DNA from: Burkholderia sp. Bp9143
GTDB lineage: Bacteria; Pseudomonadota; Gammaproteobacteria; Burkholderiales; Burkholderiaceae
NCBI RefSeq assembly: GCF_003853645.1
Contig: NZ_QTPO01000047.1
Coordinates: 1 to 64,000 of the forward strand
Direction: 5' to 3'
Length of the DNA stretch: 64,000 nt
Of the stretch, positions 33,077 to 41,733 are shown in pieces (position 1 is the stretch's first letter; every line of letters starts with the position of its first letter). Below the pieces are notes generated by a model. The model ran no database searches, was not told where the DNA came from, and saw nothing but the letters and a program-made list of their open reading frames with translations. The translations under genes and the position numbers were made by a program.

Positions 33077-33814
33077 TCAGGTCTGGTGACGTCCGGCGCC
33101 CGGCTTGAAGCGCGAGCCGAGCCGGTAGCGGTTGCCCGGATGCAGGAAGTGCACGAACGTGACCGGCAGCCCGTTCGTCCAGGTACGGCGCGTGAGCGTG
33201 AGGCACGGCTCGTCGGCGCGCATGTCGAGCAGTCGCGCCTGTTCGCTGGTCGGCAGCGACGCGTCGACGACGTGCTCGATTTCCAGTTCGTAGTGCGACA
33301 CGTTGTTGAACAGGTATTCGGACGGCGGCTCGACCTGGAAATCCTGATCGATGAAGTCGGGCGCGGCGGCCGGGTTCACGTAGCGATCCTCGAGCTGGAT
33401 CGGGCGGCCGTTTTCCTCGTGCACGCACACCACGTGAAAGACCGGCGTATTGACCGCCAGCCCGAATGCGGCCGCGACGTCGAACGACGCGGGTTCGCGC
33501 GACTGGCTGAGCACGCGGCAGCGGTACTCGTGGCCGCGCGCGCGGATCTCGTCGCGGATGTGCGCGATCATCAGCAGGTTCGACTGCGGCTTCGCTTCGG
33601 CGACGAAGGTGCCGACGCCCGCGATGCGCTTCAGCACGCCTTCCTCGGTCAGCTCGCGCAGCGCGCGGTTGACCGTCATGCGAGCGACGCCGAATTGCGC
33701 GGCGAGGTCGAGTTCGGACGGAATGCGGTCCCCCGGGCGCCAGTCGCCCGCATCGACGTTCTGGCGAACGAGCGCCTTGATTTGCTGGAACGGTGCGGTG
33801 GCCTTTGTGACCAT
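33077..33814 (-). CDS. GntR-family regulator, HutC/UTRA subgroup
   Basis: 245 aa from the ATG at 33814, preceded by AAGGA. The winged helix (about 5-72) includes PSELDLAAQFGVARMTVNRA. The UTRA ligand domain (about 90-240) contains PIQLEDRYVNPAAAPDF and NVSHYELEIEHVVDA, as in histidine utilisation repressors. The hut genes are not in this window, so a related ligand is probable. It lies 31 bp downstream of the XRE-cupin gene on the same strand and is convergent with the dioxygenase gene. Confidence 0.87.
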   Translation of the reverse strand: MVTKATAPFQQIKALVRQNVDAGDWRPGDRIPSELDLAAQFGVARMTVNRALRELTEEGVLKRIAGVGTFVAEAKPQSNLLMIAHIRDEIRARGHEYRCRVLSQSREPASFDVAAAFGLAVNTPVFHVVCVHEENGRPIQLEDRYVNPAAAPDFIDQDFQVEPPSEYLFNNVSHYELEIEHVVDASLPTSEQARLLDMRADEPCLTLTRRTWTNGLPVTFVHFLHPGNRYRLGSRFKPGAGRHQT

Positions 33815-33845
33815 CGGGGGATCCTTGCGCGAAGAGGTGACGAGG

Positions 33846-34388
33846 CTAGTCGTCGTGACTGACGATGACCAGGATCTCCGCCTGCGCGGCACCGAGGCTG
33901 CGCGTGCGGTGCGGGATGAGGGCGTTGAAATAGACTGAATCGCCGGTCTTGAGTTGCACGGTCTCGTTCGGAAATTCGATTTCGACGCGCCCCTTGTGCA
34001 CGAACAGGAATTCCTCGCCTTCGTGTTCGCGGAACGTCGACGCGACGAATTCGTGCGGCGGATGCACGACGAACGGCAGCATCTTCTTCGGCGCGACGCC
34101 GGCCGCGATGCTTTCGAAGCGGTGCGCGTGGCTGTCGGCCGCAGCACCCATTGCCGTGCGCTCGCCGGCGCGCGTGACCGTGATCAGCTCGCGGTTGTGG
34201 CTTTCCGAGAACAGCTGCTCGACGTCGACGTTCAGTGCCTTCGACAGCTTCAGCGCGACCGCGATCGACGGCACGCTCATGCCGCGCTCGACTTTCGACA
34301 GGTAGCTCTTGGTCAGGCCCGTCTCGTCGGCCAGCACATCGAGCGTCCAGCCCTTCTGTTTTCTGAGCAGCTTCAGGCGAATCGTCAT
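33846..34388 (-). CDS. XRE-cupin transcriptional regulator
   Basis: 180 aa from the ATG at 34388 (MTIRLKLLRKQKGW); the longer frame starts inside the divergent promoter. The HTH (about 5-60) contains TGLTKSYLSKVERGMSVPS. The cupin barrel (about 95-175) contains HPPHEFVASTF, HEGEEFLFVHKGRVEIEF and LKTGDSVYF. This MFS-independent architecture (PuuR/SutR-like) senses a small metabolite in the cupin. It is divergent from the class II aldolase operon, and three AGTGTC half-sites lie in the gap, one within its own leader. Confidence 0.88.
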   Translation of the reverse strand: MTIRLKLLRKQKGWTLDVLADETGLTKSYLSKVERGMSVPSIAVALKLSKALNVDVEQLFSESHNRELITVTRAGERTAMGAAADSHAHRFESIAAGVAPKKMLPFVVHPPHEFVASTFREHEGEEFLFVHKGRVEIEFPNETVQLKTGDSVYFNALIPHRTRSLGAAQAEILVIVSHDD

Positions 34389-34397
34389 GGGGCACCA

Positions 34398-34460
34398 AGT
34401 GTCCTTCGAAAAACCGATTGTAACGCATGACACAAAGTGTCCTATAATGGATCGAGTGTC
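34398..34460. promoter_or_regulatory. GTGTC operator array between XRE-cupin gene and aldolase operon
   Basis: AAGTGTCC occurs at 34397-34404 and again at 34435-34442, and GAGTGTCA at 34454-34461. At the middle copy a reversed half-site makes a palindrome, GACAC-AAA-GTGTC (34429-34441), which abuts the -10 box of the rightward promoter. The layout fits repression of the aldolase operon and autoregulation by the XRE-cupin protein. Confidence 0.6.
34418..34448 (+). promoter_or_regulatory. Sigma-70 promoter of the class II aldolase operon
   Basis: A perfect -10 TATAAT (34443-34448) is preceded by TTGTAA (34418-34423) at a long 19-bp spacing. The GACAC-AAA-GTGTC operator fills the spacer. The consensus -10 is rare in this G+C-rich window. 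Confidence 0.65.
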
Positions 34461-34534
34461 ACGGCTCGTCTTCGCGGATTCTTGCGAAACGGCGGCGAGC
34501 GACGCGACACATCCGATCCATCCAGGAGGTGAAC

Positions 34535-35317
34535 ATGGCGGAAACGCTGAATTTGACGAAGGAGGCGCTGGTTGCGCTGGCGGAGCGGCGTCTCGAGAAC
34601 GAGGTGGGCGACAGCGGCTGGTCCGCGCGGCAAAAGCTCGCGCTCACGTGCCGGATCCTGTTCGACGCCGGTCACGATTCGGGGCTGGCCGGGCAGATCA
34701 CCTGCCGCGCGGGCGACGCCGGCACGTATTACACGCAGCGGCTCGGGCTCGGCTTCGACGAGATCTCGGCCGCGAACCTGCTGCGCGTCAACGAGGATCT
34801 CGACGTCGTCGACGGCGAGGGCATTCCGAATCCGGCCAACCGGTTCCATACGTGGATCTATCGCGAGCGCCCGGACGTGAACTGCATCATCCATACGCAT
34901 CCGGCGCACGTCGCGGCGCTGTCGATGCTCGAGCAGCCGCTGGTCGTGTCGCACATGGACACCTGCCCGCTGTACGACGACTGCGCGTTCCTGAAGGATT
35001 GGCCCGGCGTGCCGGTCGGCAACGAGGAGGGCGAGATCATTTCGAAGGCGCTCGGCAGCAAGCGTGCGATCCTGCTGTCGCATCACGGTCAGCTCGTGGT
35101 CGGTAGGACGATCGAGGAAGCCTGCATCCTCGCGCTGCTGATCGAGCGGGCCGCGAAGCTGCAACTGCTTGCGATGTCGGCCGGCGAGATCAGGCCGGTT
35201 CCGCCGGCGCTGGCGCGGGAAGCGCACGACTGGATTTCGAAGCCGAAGCGCGACGCCGTGACGTTTGACTATTACGCGCGCCGCGCATTGCGCACGCATC
35301 GAGACTGCGTCGCATGA
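34535..35317 (+). CDS. Class II aldolase/adducin-family protein
   Basis: 260 aa. AGGAGG five bases ahead of the ATG at 34535 fixes the start, against an in-frame GTG at 34529. Zinc ligands are His120 and His122 (IIHTHPAHV) plus the histidine pair at 183-184 (LSHHGQLV). The usual catalytic Glu/Asp near 75 is present in the FDEISAANLL region. Members cleave or decarboxylate sugar or keto-acid phosphates and related hydroxy-keto acids. It is the first gene of an operon with a DapA-like lyase and a MOSC protein, pointing to carbon-carbon bond cleavage of a small acid. The substrate is unknown. Confidence 0.82.
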   Translation: MAETLNLTKEALVALAERRLENEVGDSGWSARQKLALTCRILFDAGHDSGLAGQITCRAGDAGTYYTQRLGLGFDEISAANLLRVNEDLDVVDGEGIPNPANRFHTWIYRERPDVNCIIHTHPAHVAALSMLEQPLVVSHMDTCPLYDDCAFLKDWPGVPVGNEEGEIISKALGSKRAILLSHHGQLVVGRTIEEACILALLIERAAKLQLLAMSAGEIRPVPPALAREAHDWISKPKRDAVTFDYYARRALRTHRDCVA

Positions 35318-35367
35318 ACGGGCGCGCAGCGTCCATCGTTTCAATTCATCATTGAGGAATCCACATC

Positions 35368-36264
35368 GTGTCCATCCTGTTGCAAGGCGTTATCGCCTAC
35401 CCGGTTACACCGTTCTCCGCCGACGGCGGCGTCGACCTGCCGGCGCTCGACGCGCTGATCGAGCGCCTGATCGCCGACGGCGTCCACGCGATTGCGCCGC
35501 TGGGCAGTACCGGCGAGAGCGCGTACCTGTCCGATGCCGAATGGGAGTCGGTCGCCACCGCGTCGATTCGCGCGGTGCGCCGGCGCGTGCCGACCGTCGT
35601 CGGTATCTCCGATCTCACGACTGCCGGTGCGGTGCGCCGTGCGCGCTTTGCCGAACAGGCCGGCGCCGATGCGGTGATGGTGTTGCCCGTGGCGTACTGG
35701 AAGCTCGGCAGCGACGAGATCGTCGCGCACTACCGCGCGATCGGCGACGCCGTCGGCATCCCGATCATGCTGTACAACAACCCCGCGACGAGCGGCGTCG
35801 ACATGTCACCCGACCTGATCGTGACGATCTGCAGGGCCGTCGACAACGTGACGATGGTCAAGGAGAGCACCGGCGACATCGGGCGGATGCACCGGCTCGC
35901 GCAGTTGAGCGACGGGGCGATCCCGTTCTACAACGGCAGCAACCCGATGGCGCTTGCCGCGCTGGCCGCGGGCGCGGCAGGATGGTGCACGGCCGCGCCG
36001 AACCTCAATGCCGCGTTGCCGATTGCGCTGGTCGACGCGATGCGCGCGGGTGACCTGGCGCGCGCCAGGGCGGTGTTTCACGCGCAGTTGCCGTTGCTGC
36101 AATTCATCGTCAACGGCGGCCTGCCGGTGACCGTGAAGGCTGGGTTGCGGCTGCGCGGCTTCGATGCGGGCGAGCCGAGGCGGCCGTTGCTGCCGCTCGG
36201 CGACGTGCGCACGCGCGAGCTCGAACGCGTGCTTGCGGCACTGCCGGAAGGCGTGCCGGCATGA
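35368..36264 (+). CDS. DapA/N-acetylneuraminate lyase-family aldolase or dehydratase
   Basis: 298 aa with a GTG start preceded by GAGG. The pyruvate-binding loop is GSTGE (46-50, DapA has GTTGE), the catalytic Tyr136 lies in MLYNNPA and the Schiff-base Lys165 in MVKEST. The family includes dihydrodipicolinate synthase, hydratase-aldolases and keto-acid lyases. A catabolic context and separate regulation argue against the lysine-pathway enzyme. The gene ends 4 bp inside the next one, so translation is coupled. Confidence 0.85.
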   Translation: MSILLQGVIAYPVTPFSADGGVDLPALDALIERLIADGVHAIAPLGSTGESAYLSDAEWESVATASIRAVRRRVPTVVGISDLTTAGAVRRARFAEQAGADAVMVLPVAYWKLGSDEIVAHYRAIGDAVGIPIMLYNNPATSGVDMSPDLIVTICRAVDNVTMVKESTGDIGRMHRLAQLSDGAIPFYNGSNPMALAALAAGAAGWCTAAPNLNAALPIALVDAMRAGDLARARAVFHAQLPLLQFIVNGGLPVTVKAGLRLRGFDAGEPRRPLLPLGDVRTRELERVLAALPEGVPA

Positions 36265-36965
36265 GCGACGACGCACGGCCGACGGTTGCGGCCGCCATCG
36301 CCGCGGTGCGGGTCGGCACGCGCCGGCCGCTGGCCGGCACGCCGCACGCGAGTGCGATCGACAAGCAGCCGGTCGATGCGCGTCTTTGGCTCGGCGCGCT
36401 CGGCTTTGCGGGCGACGAGCAGGCCGATGCGAGGCATCACGGCGGGCCCGACAAGGCGGTTCATCACTATGCGCACGATCACTATGCGTGGTGGTCCGCG
36501 CAGATCGGCGCGCGCGACGTGCTCGCGCGGCCGGGCGCATTCGGCGAGAACCTGTCGACGCGCGGCGTGACCGAGCGCGACGTGTGTCTCGGCGACGTGT
36601 TCATGCTGGGCGACGCCGTGCTGCAGGTGTCGCAGTCGCGGCAGCCGTGCTGGAAGCTCAATGCGCGCTTCGATCATCCGCGCATGGCGGCGCTCGTGCA
36701 GCAAAGTGGCCGGACCGGCTGGTACTACCGCGTGCTGCACGAGGGCTGGGTGGCGCCGGGCGATGTGCTGGCGCTGCACGAGCGCCGGTATCCGCAATGG
36801 CCGCTGTCGACGGTGCTCGATGTGCTGTACCGGCGCACGCTCGACATGGCCGCGCTCGACGCGCTGTGCGACGTTCCGGTATTGCCGCCCGGCTGGCGCA
36901 AGATGCTCGAAAGGCGCCGGGCGGAGCGGCAGGTCGAAGACTGGACGAAACGGCTCGAAGGATGA
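36261..36965 (+). CDS. MOSC-domain protein (YiiM-like)
   Basis: 234 aa. Conserved features are GFAGDEQADARHHGGPDKAV (48-67), the G-A-F-G-E-N-L motif (92-98) and the conserved Cys130 in SRQPCWKLN, which binds molybdenum or sulfur in this family. A C-terminal 3-alpha domain (about 165-220) follows. YiiM-type proteins reduce N-hydroxylated compounds with a molybdenum cofactor. It overlaps the DapA-like gene by an ATGA and may remove a hydroxylamino side product or act on the pathway substrate. Confidence 0.83.
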   Translation: MSDDARPTVAAAIAAVRVGTRRPLAGTPHASAIDKQPVDARLWLGALGFAGDEQADARHHGGPDKAVHHYAHDHYAWWSAQIGARDVLARPGAFGENLSTRGVTERDVCLGDVFMLGDAVLQVSQSRQPCWKLNARFDHPRMAALVQQSGRTGWYYRVLHEGWVAPGDVLALHERRYPQWPLSTVLDVLYRRTLDMAALDALCDVPVLPPGWRKMLERRRAERQVEDWTKRLEG

Positions 36966-36982
36966 CGGGCCGCCTGCGCGGC

Positions 36983-37747
36983 TCACCTGGCCGGCAGGTT
37001 CCGCACGTCGGCCGTCGGCTCGGCGCCGAACGCGTCGCTCAGTGCGTAGCCGATCAGCTGCCGCGCGGCGGCCTCGGGCGTCGACAGCGCGCCGCTCGCC
37101 TTCAACTGGTCGAATTTCTCGCGCATCGGGAAGTTCGCTTCGCTGGTCGAGCGAATCGTCGCCTGCATGCCCGTATCGACGACGCCCGGCGCGACGCTGC
37201 AGATCCGCAGCGCGCGGTTCGCGTCGAGCGCGACGGCGCGTGCGTGATGATCGAGCGCGGCCTTGGTCGCGCAATAGACGCTCCAGCCCGCGTATGCGTT
37301 GCGCGCGGCGCCGCTCGACACGTGCAGGATCCGGCATTCGGTCGGGGCCGATACCGCCTGCACGAGCGCGGCCGACAACATCAGCGGCGCCGCGACGTTC
37401 AGGCCGACCGCGCGCGCGACGAGCGCCGGGTCCTGCGCGTCGAGCGGTCCGATCGGGTCGACGATGCCCGCGTTGTTGAAGAGCAGCGCGATCGACGCAC
37501 CATCGACGAAGCGGCGCAGCGTGTCGCCGGCGAGCCAGGTCGCGACGGCCGACGTATCCGACAGGTCGAGTTCGATTTCGGCGAAGCGGTCGCCGGCCTG
37601 CGCGGCGAGCGACGGATGACGGCTGCGCGATACGCCAAGCACGGCGATGCCTTCCTGCAGCAGTTGTTCGGCGAGCGACGCGCCGAGGCCGCGTGTGTGT
37701 CCGGTGACGATGGCGCGCACGTTCGGCGCTAAGGAGGAGGCAGTCAT
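36983..37747 (-). CDS. Short-chain dehydrogenase/reductase
   Basis: 254 aa. The cofactor loop is TGHTRGLG (15-22), followed by NNAG (91-94); the catalytic Ser145, Tyr158 and Lys162 (YCATK) are intact. The Arg and lack of acid at the end of beta-2 (SRSRH) suggest NADP preference. It is convergent with the MOSC gene with only 17 bp between stops. The substrate is unknown; BenC1/sepiapterin-reductase-like enzymes share the C-terminal pattern. Confidence 0.85.
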   Translation of the reverse strand: MTASSLAPNVRAIVTGHTRGLGASLAEQLLQEGIAVLGVSRSRHPSLAAQAGDRFAEIELDLSDTSAVATWLAGDTLRRFVDGASIALLFNNAGIVDPIGPLDAQDPALVARAVGLNVAAPLMLSAALVQAVSAPTECRILHVSSGAARNAYAGWSVYCATKAALDHHARAVALDANRALRICSVAPGVVDTGMQATIRSTSEANFPMREKFDQLKASGALSTPEAAARQLIGYALSDAFGAEPTADVRNLPAR

Positions 37748-38161
37748 GGCGGTGAATGAGTGAACGGATGAACCGTGTTGACGAGCGCGGCGCGCAGGCG
37801 CGGCGGCACGGCGAGCGGGACAGGGGTGATGCGCGGCGTTGGCGTGGCGTGCGAAGGCGGCCCGCATGGCGCCGCGTCTCCCGGATGAACGCTTATCGTA
37901 GCGCCGGCCTGCGCGACGCGCAAACGCGGGGCGCTGCCGCGCGTGAGTGCGGAGCGTGCGTTCGCGCTGCCGAACGCAGGCCTCGTCGCGCGCCGCCGCA
38001 CGGCCGATACGTTGGACGAAAGCCGGCTGCGGCAAGTGCGCGCGCCGTCGTGGCGAGTGGCGCCGGGCCCGACGTCGCGAGCTATCATATGGCTCGCCCG
38101 TACGCGACGCCGGACGGGCCGCGACCGTTTCCCTTCACCTGCTGCACGCTGCGACGCCACC
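37748..38161. other. Intergenic region between SDR and YceH-like genes
   Basis: This 414-bp stretch lies between divergent genes. No supportable ORF, repeat or strong promoter is seen; a weak TATCAT element occurs near 38082 upstream of the YceH-like gene. Confidence 0.45.
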
Positions 38162-38884
38162 ATGAACACCACGCCGGACATGCCCACGCCACGCGCCCTG
38201 CGCGAACTCACGCCCCTTGAGGCCCGCATTCTCGGGGTGCTCGTCGAGAAGCAGCACACGGTGCCGGACACCTACCCGCTGTCGCTGAATGCACTCACCG
38301 CAGGCTGCAACCAGAAAACCGCGCGCTCGCCGGTGATGAACGTCAGCGACGACGAAGTCACGACCGCGCTCGACGGACTCAAGCACCTGAGCCTCGTGAT
38401 GGAAGGCAGCAGCAGCCGCGTGCCGCGTTTCGAGCACAACGTGAACCGCGTGCTCGGGATCCCGAGCCAGGCGATCGCGCTGCTGACGATCCTGCTGCTG
38501 CGCGGCCCGCAGACGGCCGCCGAACTGCGCCTGAACAGCGCCCGCCTGCACGGCTTCGCGGACATCTCGTCGGTCGAGGCCTTCCTCGACGAACTGGCGG
38601 CGCGTGCGCAACCGCTCGTCGTCCGGCTGCCGCGCGCGCCCGGTGCGCGCGAGAACCGCTGGATGCATCTGATGTGCGGCGAGGTGAACGTCGCCGACTA
38701 TGCCGGTGCGGATACGGGGGGCGGTGCGGGCAGCGGCGCGGATTCCGTTCCGCCGTCCGAGTTCGAGGCGCTGAAGGCCGAGCAGAAACGGCTCGCGGAT
38801 GAAGTGGCGCGGCTGAACGCACTCGTTCAGCGGATGGCGACCGAACTCGGGATCGACGTCGACGTGCCGGGCGACGCGGGCTGA
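38162..38884 (+). CDS. YceH/DUF480 (UPF0502) family protein
   Basis: 240 aa. Two winged-helix units are visible: LTPLEARILGVLVEKQ (about 16-31) with TYPLSLNALTAGCNQKT, and IALLTILLLRGPQTAAELR (about 101-119). The C-terminus is a short coiled coil (EFEALKAEQKRLADEVARLN). The family is widespread in proteobacteria and its function is unknown; the duplicated winged helices suggest nucleic-acid binding. The ATG at 38162 was taken, with a second ATG 18 bp later. Confidence 0.82.
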   Translation: MNTTPDMPTPRALRELTPLEARILGVLVEKQHTVPDTYPLSLNALTAGCNQKTARSPVMNVSDDEVTTALDGLKHLSLVMEGSSSRVPRFEHNVNRVLGIPSQAIALLTILLLRGPQTAAELRLNSARLHGFADISSVEAFLDELAARAQPLVVRLPRAPGARENRWMHLMCGEVNVADYAGADTGGGAGSGADSVPPSEFEALKAEQKRLADEVARLNALVQRMATELGIDVDVPGDAG

Positions 38885-38969
38885 CGGGCGGGCCGGGCCA
38901 ACGCGGCGCCAGCGCGCGTGAGGGCGCGCCGGGTGACGAACCCGCCTCCCGCCGCGGCCCGAATCCGCG

Positions 38970-39392
38970 CTACCAGCGGCACCCCGTCTTCGCGGACGCA
39001 TCGACGTCCTGCGCCCACGCGAAATCGGTCTTCTTGCCGGTGCGCGCATTGGTGTACGTCATCGAATAGACGATCGCACCCTGGCTCATCATCTCGTATT
39101 AGCCGTTGATCTTGCCGCCGACCATTTCCCACCACGTGGTCGTGAACTGGTACGGGCGGCCTTCCGCGAGTTCTTCCTGATCCACGTGCTTGAGCAGCAG
39201 CGGAATCGCCGTCTTCGATTTCTCATCGCGGACGACACCGCCTTGCCACTTGGCGACGTCGTCGTAATACGTGCGCAACTCGAAGCGCACGGGTTTGTCG
39301 CCGGTCGTCCTGAAGCACAGCACTTCCGTGCTGACTTCGGCCGACGCGGGCAATGCGATGCACAGCAGCGATGCGGCGAGCGCTTTTTTCAT
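38970..39392 (-). pseudogene. Small exported protein gene interrupted by an in-frame TAA
   Basis: Reading from ATG 39392, the signal peptide MKKALAASLLCIALPASA is followed by TEVLCFRTTGDKPVRFELR and further mature sequence. A TAA stop occurs at codon 98 (39101-39099). Past it the same frame continues with YEMMSQGAIVYSMTYTNA and ends GCRW with TAG at 38972-38970, giving 140 sense codons if the TAA is read as one. A single change (for example GAA or CAA to TAA) would explain it. It is either a recent nonsense pseudogene or a gene encoding a truncated 97-aa product. Homology and function are not recognised. It is 28 bp downstream of the 39421-39972 gene and probably in its operon. Confidence 0.65.
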
Positions 39393-39420
39393 GATGGTGC
39401 GTGAGTGATGGACGGGCGCT

Positions 39421-39972
39421 TCAGCCGATGCCGATCCGCGTCGCGCCCGCATCGACGAGCCGGAACAGCAGGTCCTCGACGGCCGCGCCCGGCGCCGAAC
39501 CGAGATCCGCGTTGATGCGCCATCCCTGTTCCGTGCGCGCCGGCTCCGACAGATAGTGCACGATGCCGTGCAGGCCGTCTTCGGCCGGCACGCCTTCGTC
39601 GTCGGCGTCGAACCACGCGAAGAACCATGTCTTGAACGCGTCGGTGGCGGCCTCGCCGAGGCCGTCGGCTTCGATCGTCGCCCAGTCCCACACGAACGGC
39701 CGGATCGACACGGCCGCCGTTTCGAGTTCGAACGCGAACGGCTCGAAATCCAGTTGCGCGGTCGAGTCGACCATCGACGGCTGGCCGGCCGATTCGCCTT
39801 CGGCGTGAACGATGTCGGCGCGGCACGGCAGCGCGAGCGGGCCTTCGGTGGCCAGCGTGCCGTCGGCTTTCCGGTAGGCCGGTTCGACGACGGCTGCCGG
39901 TTGCGCTGCCGCTTGCGCGAGCAGGTCGACGTAGGGCTGGCGGATGGCGCTGAGCAGTTCGGATACGGTCAT
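39421..39972 (-). CDS. Conserved hypothetical cytoplasmic protein
   Basis: 183 aa from the ATG at 39972 (MTVSELLSAI). It is acidic and has no signal peptide, membrane segment or motif that I recognise. Several aromatic segments (FVWDWATIE, KTWFFAWFDADDEG) and a helical C-terminus are visible. It sits upstream of the interrupted exported-protein gene on the same strand. Confidence 0.65.
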   Translation of the reverse strand: MTVSELLSAIRQPYVDLLAQAAAQPAAVVEPAYRKADGTLATEGPLALPCRADIVHAEGESAGQPSMVDSTAQLDFEPFAFELETAAVSIRPFVWDWATIEADGLGEAATDAFKTWFFAWFDADDEGVPAEDGLHGIVHYLSEPARTEQGWRINADLGSAPGAAVEDLLFRLVDAGATRIGIG

Positions 39973-40212
39973 CTTGGCGGGTCGGGTCAAGTTGCGAACG
40001 ATCAATCACGGACGGAGGGTGCGTCGTGCCGCCTGCGTCGAACGACGGACCGCATCGGCAGCGGACAGCCACGATCCTACGGCACGTCGGTGACACGCGA
40101 CCACTCGGCCGAATGGCCGGCGGCCTCGGATCGCGTCGCGCCTCGCTGCCGTCTTGCGCGAGTGCCATAATCGAGCCTGCACATCATTCCAGACGTCCCC
40201 CGGAGAATCCCC

Positions 40213-41343
40213 ATGCAGAACCTCGACAATCCTTCCCACGATCGCGAGGTAGGCAGCGCCGACGCGACGCAGGACACCACGCGCATCGACGACGTCCGCA
40301 TCGGCGCCGTGCGTCCGCTGATCTCGCCCGCGCTGCTGCAGGACGAACTGCCGGTGCCGGCCGCCACGCAGACGCTCGTCGAGGACACGCGCCGCGCGAT
40401 CGGTGACATCCTGCATGGCCGCGACGACCGGCTGCTGCTCGTCGTCGGCCCGTGCTCGATCCACGATCACGACCAGGCGCTCGAGTACGCCCGTCGCCTG
40501 AAGGCCGCCGCCGATGCGCTGAAGGACGACCTGCTGATCACGATGCGCGTGTACTTCGAGAAGCCGCGCACGACGGTCGGCTGGAAGGGCTACATCAACG
40601 ATCCGCGCCTCGACGGCAGCTTCCGCATCAACGAAGGGCTGCGCGCCGCGCGGCAACTGCTGCTCGACATCAACGCGCTCGGCCTGCCTGCGTCGACCGA
40701 ATTCCTCGACCTGCTGAGCCCGCAGTACATCGCGGACCTGATCGCATGGGGCGCGATCGGCGCGCGCACGACCGAGAGCCAGAGCCATCGTCAGCTCGCG
40801 TCGGGGCTGAGCTGCCCGATCGGCTTCAAGAACGGCACCGACGGCGGCGTGCAGGTCGCGTCGGACGCGATCGTCGCCGCACGCGCGAGCCACGCGTTCA
40901 TGGGGATGACGAAGATGGGGATGGCCGCGATCTTCGAGACGCGCGGCAACGACGACGCGCACGTGATCCTGCGCGGCGGCAAGAACGGGCCGAACTACGA
41001 CGCCGAGCACGTCGAGGCGAGCTGTGCGGTGCTGCGCAAGAGCGGGTTGCGCGAGCAGGTGATGGTCGATTGCTCGCATGCGAACTCGAACAAGTCGCAC
41101 GAGCGGCAGATCGACGTCGCGCAGGATCTCGCGCGGCAGCTGTCGCAAGGCGAGCACCGGATCGTCGGCGTGATGGTCGAGAGCCATCTCGAGGCCGGGC
41201 GTCAGGACCTGAAGCCGGGCGTGCCGTTGCAGTACGGCGTGTCGATCACCGATGCGTGCCTGAGCTGGTCGCAGACGGAGCCGGTGCTGGACGTGCTGGC
41301 GGAGGCGGTGCGGCATCGCAGGGTGTATTCGCGGAATGCGTGA
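40213..41343 (+). CDS. aroG: 3-Deoxy-7-phosphoheptulonate (DAHP) synthase, AroG/F/H type
   Basis: 376 aa class I-alpha DAHP synthase joining PEP and erythrose-4-phosphate in the first step of the shikimate pathway. The metal/PEP motif is GPCSIHD (79-85), followed by KPRTTVGWKG (about 118-127), GARTTESQ, FKNGTDG and the metal ligands of DCSHANS. The N-terminal 35 residues, variable in this family, form the regulatory region that senses an aromatic amino acid; which one cannot be told. It is monocistronic. Confidence 0.92.
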   Translation: MQNLDNPSHDREVGSADATQDTTRIDDVRIGAVRPLISPALLQDELPVPAATQTLVEDTRRAIGDILHGRDDRLLLVVGPCSIHDHDQALEYARRLKAAADALKDDLLITMRVYFEKPRTTVGWKGYINDPRLDGSFRINEGLRAARQLLLDINALGLPASTEFLDLLSPQYIADLIAWGAIGARTTESQSHRQLASGLSCPIGFKNGTDGGVQVASDAIVAARASHAFMGMTKMGMAAIFETRGNDDAHVILRGGKNGPNYDAEHVEASCAVLRKSGLREQVMVDCSHANSNKSHERQIDVAQDLARQLSQGEHRIVGVMVESHLEAGRQDLKPGVPLQYGVSITDACLSWSQTEPVLDVLAEAVRHRRVYSRNA

Positions 41344-41733
41344 CGCAGCGTGATTGCGTGGCGGAGTGGCGTCCGCCGCGTAGTTTGATGCGCCGGTGAA
41401 GATCGGCTGCCTACCTGCCATGTTCTCCCGATCGACTGCCATGGCGCCTATTTTTCGCGCCGCGCGCACCGTCCATCCGCACGATCGATGATCTTCATCA
41501 GGCCTGTCCCGCCTGTCCCGTCGCACTCCGAACGCACGATCCGGCGAATGCCGCTACCGTGAACGCCGTGTTGCACTGCGGCCCGGCCATGCCGGCCCGT
41601 CATGCATACACGCAGGGGCGGCGCAGCCGGCCGCCATGCGACCGACGAAGCGCGGGGTGCTCACCGATCAGCCGTTGCGCCCGCGTCGCTTCGCTCCCGG
41701 AATCAACAACAACCGAACCGGAGTGCGATACAC
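41344..41733. other. Intergenic region between aroG and the PRC-barrel gene
   Basis: No gene is supportable in these 390 bp. An in-frame upstream extension of the next gene has no ribosome site. No clear terminator or repeat is seen. Confidence 0.45.

Noticed and set aside
35368-36264. Lysine-pathway dapA
   Set aside because: The GTTGE loop is GSTGE, and the gene is coupled to a class II aldolase and MOSC protein under an XRE-cupin regulator.
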